Shown here: positions 57,063 through 64,000 of the stretch, piece by piece
Numbering within the stretch: position 1 is the first letter of the stretch
Layout of the letters: every line of letters begins with the position of its first letter
Origin: Spartinivicinus ruber
Lineage (GTDB): Bacteria; Pseudomonadota; Gammaproteobacteria; Pseudomonadales; Zooshikellaceae
Reading direction: 5' to 3'
NCBI RefSeq assembly: GCF_011009015.1
Contig: NZ_CP048878.1
Coordinates: 5,362,354-5,426,353 of the forward strand
DNA length: 64,000 bases
The notes under the pieces: model-generated
The model's input: only the letters and a program-made list of their open reading frames with translations
Database searches by the model: none
Told to the model about the DNA's origin: nothing
Program-made: the position numbers and the translations under genes

Positions 57063-58012
57063 CTAGCTCGCGTCAGTTTTTCAATGACCTTTTCAAAAGA
57101 CACCTTCGGTATTATAGAGCTTGGTAGCAAACTATTTTCAGAAAGATTATAAACCGAAAACTCTTCCACTTTTGAAAGTCCATTAACTGTTTCAAAAGCA
57201 GGTTTAATATGGTTATCAAAGTGACTTACAAGCCCAGAAGGACAAGGATTATCTTCCTCATCATAAGCTCTTATTTTTCCTTCTGTATTTGGCCCCAAAT
57301 CCATTCCTAATATATATACTTCACTAAATCCCAAGTAATAAGCCGCCTGCAAAGCAAAATATACAATAGTCCTTCCTTCAAAAAATCCTTTTTCAATATT
57401 CTTACTAAAAGCAATATTTTGCTGTTTTTTATCAATAAAATTTGGATTAGCAAAACAATCTGGATCAGTTATAATTTTTTTATTAAGCTGCCGCCTAGTC
57501 AACCTTGCACGACCATATTGGTGATTGACTTTCTCCATCAGAAATACATCTGCCTTAGCCAATAAATTTATATTTTTATTACATATTTCAGACAAACCAG
57601 GCGCGGAGAAAAAGCAAGTAGTATTTAAATCGATTACTTCTTCAACATAATCAAATCTATCCCTGAAAAAGCTAACGTCATTGATCATATAGTATTGCGG
57701 CTTTATATTATATTGATTTAATATTTTAACAGCTCCATTTACAGCTATAATCGGAGTGTTAGAAATTTTAGACAAGTCTACATTATTAATTGATGGGCCT
57801 GTTGCTAGCAAAAAACATGCACCTGAGTGTTTTGCTTTCAAGTTAGTTAGTGGCCTCAACTTATAGGCTAACTTATCATTCCATAAAATTTGCCTACTTC
57901 CATCACTAAGGACTCTAGACAAGTGAAAACTAGGATGAATGTAGCTCATATGTTTATACTTACCAGAAAAAGCTGCATAGACACCCAATCTTAATAGCCG
58001 CCCAAAATCCAT
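57053..58012 (-). CDS. DUF115/MptE-like putative glycosyltransferase
   Basis: The 319-residue protein has an N-terminal sugar-cluster-type segment (GACFLLATGPSINNVDLSKI), the acceptor region YYMINDVSFFRDRF, and FALQAAYYLGFSEVYILGMDLGP, a DUF115/MptE-like or CMP-sialyltransferase-like pattern. It lies in an LPS glycosylation operon, so transfer of a core or O-antigen sugar is likely. The native stop was replaced: the last three residues RAC and the stop TAA come from the IS5 end, whereas the original ending was probably TRAS. Confidence 0.7.
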   Translation of the reverse strand: MDFGRLLRLGVYAAFSGKYKHMSYIHPSFHLSRVLSDGSRQILWNDKLAYKLRPLTNLKAKHSGACFLLATGPSINNVDLSKISNTPIIAVNGAVKILNQYNIKPQYYMINDVSFFRDRFDYVEEVIDLNTTCFFSAPGLSEICNKNINLLAKADVFLMEKVNHQYGRARLTRRQLNKKIITDPDCFANPNFIDKKQQNIAFSKNIEKGFFEGRTIVYFALQAAYYLGFSEVYILGMDLGPNTEGKIRAYDEEDNPCPSGLVSHFDNHIKPAFETVNGLSKVEEFSVYNLSENSLLPSSIIPKVSFEKVIEKLTRARAC

Positions 58013-58042
58013 ATCAAACCCAAAATTCTAATTAAGTCCTTT

Positions 58043-58071
58043 CTCTGGACTGGCCTGAAGCCAATCCAGAG
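58043..58071 (-). terminator. Hairpin between O-antigen ligase and DUF115 genes
   Basis: CTCTGGA pairs with TCCAGAG, and an inner TGGC/GCCA extends the stem with one mismatch, in the 69-bp spacer of the minus-strand operon. It may attenuate or process the transcript; no clear T tract follows. Confidence 0.45.
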
Positions 58072-58081
58072 ACATCGATTT

Positions 58082-59296
58082 CTAATTAATATCAACTAAT
58101 TTTTTATTTAGTAACTCTTTATTATACTCACCACAAATAACAGATAGTGGTAATATATATAAAAGCCAAACCTCGCTTGGGCTAGTTAATATTTTATCAC
58201 CATCAAATAGAAGCCCTATACAAGCCAATACCAAGTAAACACCCCAAGGAGACCAAATTTTACAAGCTCGATAAAGAGCTATGAGTGTTACAGCAACTAA
58301 GAGTATTAACCCAACAACACCAGAGTAAAGCAGATGAGCGATAAAGATATTATGTGGATGGGCAATAGGTACTCCACCACCATCTACACTCGATATAATG
58401 TCATAGCCATATCCACAGCCTAATAGATAACCACATTCAGAGTACTCTTTTAAAACTTGTTGCCATACCTGGAACCGGTAAGAATCTGCTCTGGCAATCA
58501 TTGAATCAAACAAACCAAAACTATAACCCACGACAAAAAACACAATAATAGCAAGCGCTACAGCCCCAAACTGCCATAATTGCTTCTTACTATTTCGATT
58601 TATGATAACGGAGAGCGCAATTAACCCCGCTCCACAAAATAATACAACGAACCCTGATCTTGAGCGAATTAAGTAAAGAAAGAAAACAAGTACCAATAGT
58701 AAACACAAGTGTTGCCACTTCAGCCCACCATTTTTTTCAGCAATACCGTACCCCAAGTAGCAAAAGAAGACCGAGACCAACCAGATAGAGGTATAAATTG
58801 GATTATCAATTCTAGATGGCAAAGGGTTTATTCTTCCCGCAGGAAAGCCTTTATTTTGAACTAAGTAGGTATCTATAAAAGCATAAACCAAATATAAAAA
58901 TGTCACCCAAACACAAACTTTTATCAGCTGTTGAGGGTCAAGATATTCTTCAACAATTAAAAAGTTGACCAATAGTATAAAGCCTACTATGTACAATACA
59001 TACTTTAAATACTTATAGCTAACATCATCTCCCCATAAACCACTTACTGCGAAAAAGAGAGTCATTACAGCTACTACATACAAAAAGCAGTCTTTGGTTT
59101 TTATTAAACTTTTATATATCTTAAGTGGAAAAATAAATACAGCAGGCGCCAACAAAAAAATATAAAAAATATTGTTTACTGTTTTAGATGTAGCAAACAC
59201 AGCATAGCTTGCTACAAAAAAATACAAACAATAGACTAGCCATTGCCCCCCTTTTAAAGGGTCAACAGCACTTCTAGTCAGTTTACTAAAACCCAT
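58082..59296 (-). CDS. waaL: O-antigen ligase family protein
   Basis: The protein of about 404 residues is an integral inner-membrane protein with some ten helices, a long periplasmic loop (FDSMIARADSYRFQVWQQVLKEYSECGYLLGCGYG) and the conserved AHPHNIFIAHLLYSGVVG. These are the marks of the WaaL/Wzy-C superfamily, which joins O-antigen or similar glycans to lipid A-core. A Wzy polymerase is the alternative. ATG 59296 has GAGG seven bases upstream; a TTG six bases earlier is less likely. Confidence 0.8.
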   Translation of the reverse strand: MGFSKLTRSAVDPLKGGQWLVYCLYFFVASYAVFATSKTVNNIFYIFLLAPAVFIFPLKIYKSLIKTKDCFLYVVAVMTLFFAVSGLWGDDVSYKYLKYVLYIVGFILLVNFLIVEEYLDPQQLIKVCVWVTFLYLVYAFIDTYLVQNKGFPAGRINPLPSRIDNPIYTSIWLVSVFFCYLGYGIAEKNGGLKWQHLCLLLVLVFFLYLIRSRSGFVVLFCGAGLIALSVIINRNSKKQLWQFGAVALAIIVFFVVGYSFGLFDSMIARADSYRFQVWQQVLKEYSECGYLLGCGYGYDIISSVDGGGVPIAHPHNIFIAHLLYSGVVGLILLVAVTLIALYRACKIWSPWGVYLVLACIGLLFDGDKILTSPSEVWLLYILPLSVICGEYNKELLNKKLVDIN

Positions 59297-59314
59297 CCCC
59301 AAACCTCATCAGAA

Positions 59315-60073
59315 TTAAAATATTAAAGCGCCAGTGATAAAACCAAAAGCCAGCAAAGACACTTTTAATAATGCCTCTTTCTTTCTTCTTCTTTTTTTCT
59401 TTTCTTTCTCCCTGATATCTTCAACATGACTACCAAAACCAATATGGGCAACAGCATCATTTTCTAACGTTAGTACCTTCATACCTCTTTGGTGATACTC
59501 AATAGACAATGCTTTTTCACCACCAAACTGTCCATACCAACCTATTTGTTTATAATCACTTAGCCGTTTAAGCCCAGGATTGAAAGAGAAGCCATGCCAG
59601 CCTTCTTTGGTAGAAAGCACATGATAGCATGGAATACCTTCAACTAACTCTCTTTCACCAAGATAATGATAACCACTATGAATGGCTATGTCGTGATAAT
59701 AACTACGCAACCACACTTGCAATACATCCGGCCGCTGCTCAAGAACAAGCTTAGAGTCCTCTATAAAACCTGGACGATAAAACTCCCAATCATCCTCACA
59801 ATGAAAGACATAGGAGGTCTCAACTTTTGCGTAAGCTAAGTCAATAGACGCGATCTGGCCAAGTTTTGGTCGATTTACAATTATCTCACAATACTTTTCC
59901 ATTGACTCAGGTATAGCAGAATGCACCTCATCCAACCCTGAATCTTCAGTAATAATGATCTTATTAATTGGATAAGTATTATACTTTACAAAACTTTCTA
60001 AGGTTTTTTGCAAAAGATCAAACCGACCACAACTGGTTATCACTACTGTTACATCACTATTATCATCAAACAT
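59315..60073 (-). CDS. Glycosyltransferase family 2-like protein
   Basis: The 252-residue protein has a GT-A fold start (VTVVITSCGRFDLLQKTLES) and an acidic pair in HCEDDWEFY that fits the DxD site. Its C-terminus is highly basic (KEKKKRRRKKE) followed by a hydrophobic helix (SLLAFGFITGALIF), so it is anchored to the inner membrane from the cytosol. It overlaps the preceding gene by 8 bp, showing translational coupling in the operon. The donor sugar is unknown. Confidence 0.82.
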   Translation of the reverse strand: MFDDNSDVTVVITSCGRFDLLQKTLESFVKYNTYPINKIIITEDSGLDEVHSAIPESMEKYCEIIVNRPKLGQIASIDLAYAKVETSYVFHCEDDWEFYRPGFIEDSKLVLEQRPDVLQVWLRSYYHDIAIHSGYHYLGERELVEGIPCYHVLSTKEGWHGFSFNPGLKRLSDYKQIGWYGQFGGEKALSIEYHQRGMKVLTLENDAVAHIGFGSHVEDIREKEKKKRRRKKEALLKVSLLAFGFITGALIF

Positions 60074-60932
60074 GACTAGCTACTCGAATACCATGTTTAG
60101 AAACAATCCAGTTTGCCTGGCTTAATTTTTTAATAGCAAACTGATCAATACTTTCTTTACACCAGTTTTCTTTCCAGTACATAAAATGCAAATAAGGAGT
60201 TTGTTGTGGCTTATCACCTGAATAAGATAACTGCCCCCGAGACCAATACCATTCTTCAGGAAAACTATAACTGCCATCCATCCAAGGGATACGACAATTA
60301 GGGGTTGTATAAGCCTCATGTAAACATGCATATCTTGCATGAGAATGAAGAGCCAGCAAACCATTCCTCAACCAAGCTGGAAAGTTCTTGTAACGAATAA
60401 ACAAACGACTAAAGTGTCTTTCATCAAACGCCCTATGCTCAGGGTCAGCAACTATATCCTGCCAATCTGGAATTTTTTTAAACACTTCCTGCATCTGTTG
60501 ATTATTTTTTAACAAGCAAAGATGCCCAGATATCCTGGTTGAATGGGTTGATACACATTGATATTTACTTAGTAATGGTTGATAGTATTTGCTGAGGTCA
60601 CCATATATGACATCAATATCTCCAAACCCCCAGTAATCATAGTCTTCAACTTCATCTTGATGGATATAACCCAGCATAGGCTTAATATCACAAAGCTTAT
60701 AATATGATACTGCTAAAAATTTTAGTGCTAACTTATCACTCACCAAAGCAATATAGTCATTAAAACTAATTTGTTTTATTTTGACATTAGCTGGTACATT
60801 ATCAAGCTGAGCGCAATCCGTGTAGATAAGCCAGTTAAACGAAGAATTATAGCCACATGAACACAAAAAATAATTTATCCATGCAGGCCAATAACCAAAA
60901 TAAGCAATAATTATACAAACTGAGTCACTCAT
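60066..60932 (-). CDS. DUF6625-like putative glycosyltransferase
   Basis: The 288-residue protein matches my recollection of the DUF6625 family: CIIIAYFGYWPAWINYFLCS at the start, DYDYWGFGDIDVIYGDLSKY (a DxD-like motif) and a C-terminal FPEEWYWSRGQL with a His-rich region HFMYWKENW. These proteins sit in glycan clusters and are presumed glycosyltransferases. Start and stop overlap neighbouring genes (ATGA type), so it belongs to the operon. Confidence 0.72.
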   Translation of the reverse strand: MSDSVCIIIAYFGYWPAWINYFLCSCGYNSSFNWLIYTDCAQLDNVPANVKIKQISFNDYIALVSDKLALKFLAVSYYKLCDIKPMLGYIHQDEVEDYDYWGFGDIDVIYGDLSKYYQPLLSKYQCVSTHSTRISGHLCLLKNNQQMQEVFKKIPDWQDIVADPEHRAFDERHFSRLFIRYKNFPAWLRNGLLALHSHARYACLHEAYTTPNCRIPWMDGSYSFPEEWYWSRGQLSYSGDKPQQTPYLHFMYWKENWCKESIDQFAIKKLSQANWIVSKHGIRVASHV

Positions 60933-61885
60933 ATTAGTCCTTTAAAGAAAAGCCAATTATTTTTTTTATTCGCTGGCTGTTTCAATGGTTCACTCATCGC
61001 ATCCACGGCTAGTTTACCAACTTTTTCCCATGTAAAATTACTCTCGACATGTTGCTGCCCGGCAGATGCAATTGCATCTGCTTCATTTGAGTTTTTACGT
61101 AAATAATGCAGCTTCTTAATTAACTCGTCCAAGTCTTTATATAAAACAATGTTTTGCATATCTTCAAAGCCCAAAGCTTGATTTTCTCTCTCTCCTTGGT
61201 TAAAAGCAAAAACAAGACAACCACAAGCCATTGCTTCAAAATTTTTGATCATATACTCTCCCATCCCCACATCCGCACTCACAAAAAACCGGATCCGATT
61301 AAGGGTTTGAAGGTATTCTTCACCAGAGTTGGTTCTGGTAATTAGTAATGATTCTTTTTCAGCAAGCGCATTAAGTAGCTCCAAACGTTTTGAGTAAGTT
61401 TTACTTTTCACGCTACCAACAAAACCTAGCTCAATATCCCTTTGCTGCTGCAAATCGTACAAGAGCTTATTGTCATACCCTTTTGGCACAAAAACAGCAT
61501 CAACGCCTTCATCCTTTAAACCTTGGACTACATTGAAGCCAGAGCTAAGCACCCTAACCCCAGGAATTCGCTTATAATGCTTACTAAATTTTCCTTTGTA
61601 TTTACAATCAATATAATTTTGGTAAGCATCATGCTCAAGAAAAATAAGATTTGGTAATGACCGAAAAAATTTTGCCTGCTTAAGCTCTTTTTTAAATCTT
61701 AAAAAACATAAAATTCTATCGTACTTCGCAACATCAACGTTATTTTGAAAGTAGCGTTTCAAATTTCCCTGTTCATCAGAATCGAGCCATCTTAAGTCAC
61801 ATAACTCAACATTCTGGTCAATGGCTTCATAAAATGAATCCAAAATAATACGTTGATGTTTTTGTACTAAAAAAAGTATTTTCAT
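60929..61885 (-). CDS. Glycosyltransferase family 1-like protein
   Basis: The 318-residue protein has a GT-B layout. Its first domain (KILFLVQKHQRIILDSFYEA) lacks clear motifs; the second has FVGSVKSKTYSKRLELLNAL, the donor region FVSADVGMGEYMIKNFEAMACGCLVFAFNQGE and an acidic EFEAL-like helix. It resembles DUF3880/group 1 transferases in LPS clusters. ATGA overlaps join it to the genes on both sides. Confidence 0.78.
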   Translation of the reverse strand: MKILFLVQKHQRIILDSFYEAIDQNVELCDLRWLDSDEQGNLKRYFQNNVDVAKYDRILCFLRFKKELKQAKFFRSLPNLIFLEHDAYQNYIDCKYKGKFSKHYKRIPGVRVLSSGFNVVQGLKDEGVDAVFVPKGYDNKLLYDLQQQRDIELGFVGSVKSKTYSKRLELLNALAEKESLLITRTNSGEEYLQTLNRIRFFVSADVGMGEYMIKNFEAMACGCLVFAFNQGERENQALGFEDMQNIVLYKDLDELIKKLHYLRKNSNEADAIASAGQQHVESNFTWEKVGKLAVDAMSEPLKQPANKKNNWLFFKGLI

Positions 61886-63312
61886 TTGTTCACAAAAAAT
61901 AATTCATGGCTTTTTATATTTTTCCTAAAGTACTCATCCTCACCGTACTCAACCCAGCCTTTTCTAATTAGCAACTGCCGGAGTAATTTTCTAAGTTTCT
62001 TTTTAACTGATACATTTACTTTCAAATCATGCATCATCTCCAATGCATACACTTTATCTTTCTGTTGCTTTTCTGATAAAGGAACAGATAATACCCCTGA
62101 CGTTTTAACCTCTGCATTAAAGTTGGGTGCTAATGATGCTGTTGCATGGGGCGGACCAAATGGGTGCATATCCGTGTGAACGTAATGGTTTGCATAGTAC
62201 AGCCAGCACTTTATTCTAGAGTAACTCACCTCACTCACTGCTTGGTGAATAAATTGCGTTGCATAATAGTGGTCTTGGTGAGGGTCCAACTGTAAGTGTG
62301 GTGTGACTATAACTTCAGGCTGATATTTTTCTACTAAGAACTGAAGGTCTTTTAACAGATTTTTGCCTGTGGCTTTATTATCACCATCAGTAGGTAGTGG
62401 AAAGCTATTAAACTCTCTGAATACAATTGTGGTATCAACACCCGCAGTCTTAGAGCTCACTAGTTTGGCTTGCTCTTCATACATGTCTTTGAGACATAGA
62501 CAAAAGTAACCCAGATTAACAACCTGTTCTTTTGTAACACCACCCCAAGCAGGTACTGCAATGCTATCAAATACTCTTAAACGACCCTTTAATATAGATG
62601 CCTGTTGAGGTTCTGGATAGACATGTTGAAAATCCTTCTGCTCTACTTCGCCAGCCGTTAAGGTAACAATGCTAACATCTTTCGCCTGGCTATAAAGACC
62701 ATAGGCAGCCAACTCTGCATCGTCAGCATGAGGAGCAATAATCATTATGCGTTTGTTGATGATGTCTGGGTTAGAAAAGCCAAATAGGGTTAATTTATGG
62801 TTGTTATCAGTTATTGGCTGGCAGTGTTTGAAGTCGAGGATTAAATTTTTACCAGTTAATAATGTTGTTAAACCATCACTTATATTCAAATAGCGCAATC
62901 CATTTACAGAGCGTTCAAAATACTGTCTATTTGTAGTATTACCATCGTTAATTTCAACATAAGGGTCAAAAATACTACCCAACCAATTAGCTTGAATTTT
63001 AATAGCAACCAATCCTGTATCCAGCGATAAATCACTGTCAGGCTTTTCTACACAATGAAGTTGATTATTTTCTATCGTTAACAGAAGCTCTACTGCATTT
63101 TCAAACTGGTATTGGTAATCTGACTTGGGGTCATAAAAAATATGATCAGACCACAACACTTCATGGGCAATATAAAAAATGACTGCAAAAATTAAAGTTT
63201 GCCAGTACCAACCCATCAAAAGCCCAAGAAGCGCCAAGCAAATAAAAACTAACGCTTTTATTTGGTTTGTCATCTTCTTCTTTTTTAAATATGGGTTATT
63301 TTTTGTTTTCAT
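61882..63312 (-). CDS. PIG-L family de-N-acetylase (DnpA-like), membrane anchored
   Basis: The 476-residue protein has two short membrane helices (about residues 18-50) and a long insert. The PIG-L metal site is IIAPHADDAELAAYG (His195, Asp197, Asp198), with the second motif DPHQDHYY at about 345. The Pseudomonas homologue next to mig-14 (DnpA) is linked to tolerance by de-N-acetylation of LPS core sugar, which I state from memory. It begins 8 bp after the mig-14 stop; an in-frame ATG at 63273 is an alternative start. Confidence 0.83.
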   Translation of the reverse strand: MKTKNNPYLKKKKMTNQIKALVFICLALLGLLMGWYWQTLIFAVIFYIAHEVLWSDHIFYDPKSDYQYQFENAVELLLTIENNQLHCVEKPDSDLSLDTGLVAIKIQANWLGSIFDPYVEINDGNTTNRQYFERSVNGLRYLNISDGLTTLLTGKNLILDFKHCQPITDNNHKLTLFGFSNPDIINKRIMIIAPHADDAELAAYGLYSQAKDVSIVTLTAGEVEQKDFQHVYPEPQQASILKGRLRVFDSIAVPAWGGVTKEQVVNLGYFCLCLKDMYEEQAKLVSSKTAGVDTTIVFREFNSFPLPTDGDNKATGKNLLKDLQFLVEKYQPEVIVTPHLQLDPHQDHYYATQFIHQAVSEVSYSRIKCWLYYANHYVHTDMHPFGPPHATASLAPNFNAEVKTSGVLSVPLSEKQQKDKVYALEMMHDLKVNVSVKKKLRKLLRQLLIRKGWVEYGEDEYFRKNIKSHELFFVNK

Positions 63313-63320
63313 AATACTTA

Positions 63321-64000
63321 TTACGTTGAGTATACTGACACTCTGCTACACCAACGGTCTTTATACTCGTTATCAGCTAAACCAAATGAATAACGTAGCT
63401 GCTTATTTTGCTTATCAGCCGCCTCCTGAGCTTCCTGCACATTCAAAAAGCTAAGCATACTACCAGGACTAAACTCTTTTACAGATGGATCAACCCCACC
63501 ATTGATATATTCTACAGACAACCATTTCTCTGATTCAGCCTGATATACCAGCTGAATCGCAACTGGGCGTTTATCAAAATACAGCACTGAGCCAACTAAA
63601 TAGTTTTGTAGTCTACTCAGTAATTCCCCCATCAAGGATGTACCTTTGGCTGCAAAGCCCCACCTTAACTCAAATAATGTCAAATAAAACTCACATATCT
63701 GATCTGCAGATAGCTCACTGATAGGATGCAACTCACCACCCGCCTCTTGAAACAACCTTAATTCACGGCGATGGTTGTACTTAAACTTTTTAGAGTAACC
63801 CCCAGGTTGAAAGCCTTTAGCTAAACATATCTGTTTATCTTTATCCTTCAGATTGGTCAACTGGGGTTCATGCAAATTCGAAATTAATTCTGCTTTATAA
63901 GGCAATTCAAGTTGGGCATTTTCAGCAATGGGCAATATAATTTCCGCATTACCTGTATCCACTAAGCCTCTTTTACCGAGTTTTTTTAAAGCTTGCTTAC
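63321..64000 (-). CDS. mig-14: Mig-14-like protein, 5' end outside window
   Basis: The frame is open to the window edge, so the first about 75 residues are missing. The visible part ends RYSFGLADNEYKDRWCSRVSVYST and contains the acyl-transferase-like segment LYFDKRPVAIQLVYQAESEKWLSVEYINGGVDP. This fits the Mig-14 (GNAT-like) family known from Salmonella and Pseudomonas for resistance to cationic antimicrobial peptides. It heads the minus-strand operon that decorates the LPS core. Confidence 0.85.
   Translation of the reverse strand, partial: KQALKKLGKRGLVDTGNAEIILPIAENAQLELPYKAELISNLHEPQLTNLKDKDKQICLAKGFQPGGYSKKFKYNHRRELRLFQEAGGELHPISELSADQICEFYLTLFELRWGFAAKGTSLMGELLSRLQNYLVGSVLYFDKRPVAIQLVYQAESEKWLSVEYINGGVDPSVKEFSPGSMLSFLNVQEAQEAADKQNKQLRYSFGLADNEYKDRWCSRVSVYST

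Overview
The window looks like chromosomal DNA of an AT-rich marine gammaproteobacterium. Gene order is the main evidence. A parE-yqiA-cpdA-yqiB-tolC block matches enterobacteria. A waaA / FAD-oxidoreductase / aldo-keto reductase / unknown gene / hldE / msbA block, followed by a core-LPS glycosylation cluster with a PIG-L deacetylase and Mig-14, matches the Pseudomonas LPS-core region as I remember it. Low GC, many insertion sequences and MITE-like repeats would fit an Oceanospirillales-type genome such as Zooshikella or Spartinivicinus. The genus is a guess, not something the sequence proves.

Layout. 1-3.4 kb: the end of a DUF5009-type membrane acyltransferase, an unknown periplasmic protein, a di-heme cytochrome c4-like protein with a perfect FNR/ANR box upstream, a VOC protein, and a zf-TFIIB gene broken by a 26-bp tandem duplication. 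3.4-8.5 kb: ndh, mtgA, an XRE-type regulator next to a strong palindrome, a phospholipase-A2-like secreted protein, a TraB/GumN protein and an ABM-type monooxygenase with its own palindrome. 8.5-16.5 kb: mostly regulators (Mor-like, a doubly degenerate receiver protein, two AraC, one LysR), two DUF1127 micro-proteins, and an ibpA-type small heat-shock gene with a sigma-32-like promoter and a possible ROSE thermometer. 16.5-30 kb: a periplasmic solute-binding protein, ppa, the alpha-2-macroglobulin/PBP1C pair, an MBL hydrolase, a BaiN-family flavoprotein and small conserved genes. 30-36.5 kb: DNA polymerase II, a decayed gene with a PEP-CTERM-like end, and a gene-poor stretch of orphan secreted proteins.

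36.6-51 kb is a conserved core: topoisomerase IV subunit B, YqiA, CpdA, YqiB and TolC, then Kdo transferase, a three-gene unknown operon, HldE and MsbA. Two copies of one structured inverted-repeat family lie in opposite orientation on either side of the three-gene operon. 51-64 kb is the LPS glycosylation region: an InaA/WaaP-like kinase and a methyltransferase on the plus strand. Opposing them is a minus-strand operon reading Mig-14, PIG-L deacetylase, glycosyltransferase, DUF6625-like protein, GT2, O-antigen ligase, DUF115-like protein and a GT8-like transferase. Three unrelated insertion sequences (IS4-like, IS1595-like, IS5/IS427-like) sit at the distal end of this operon. One replaces the 3' end of the GT8-like gene, and another swaps the stop codon of the DUF115-like gene.

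The genes fit an envelope-centred region: peptidoglycan polymerisation and repair (MtgA, PBP1C, A2M), LPS inner-core synthesis and export (WaaA, HldE, MsbA), core/O-antigen decoration, outer-membrane efflux (TolC) and antimicrobial-peptide tolerance (Mig-14). No tRNA, rRNA or CRISPR array was seen.
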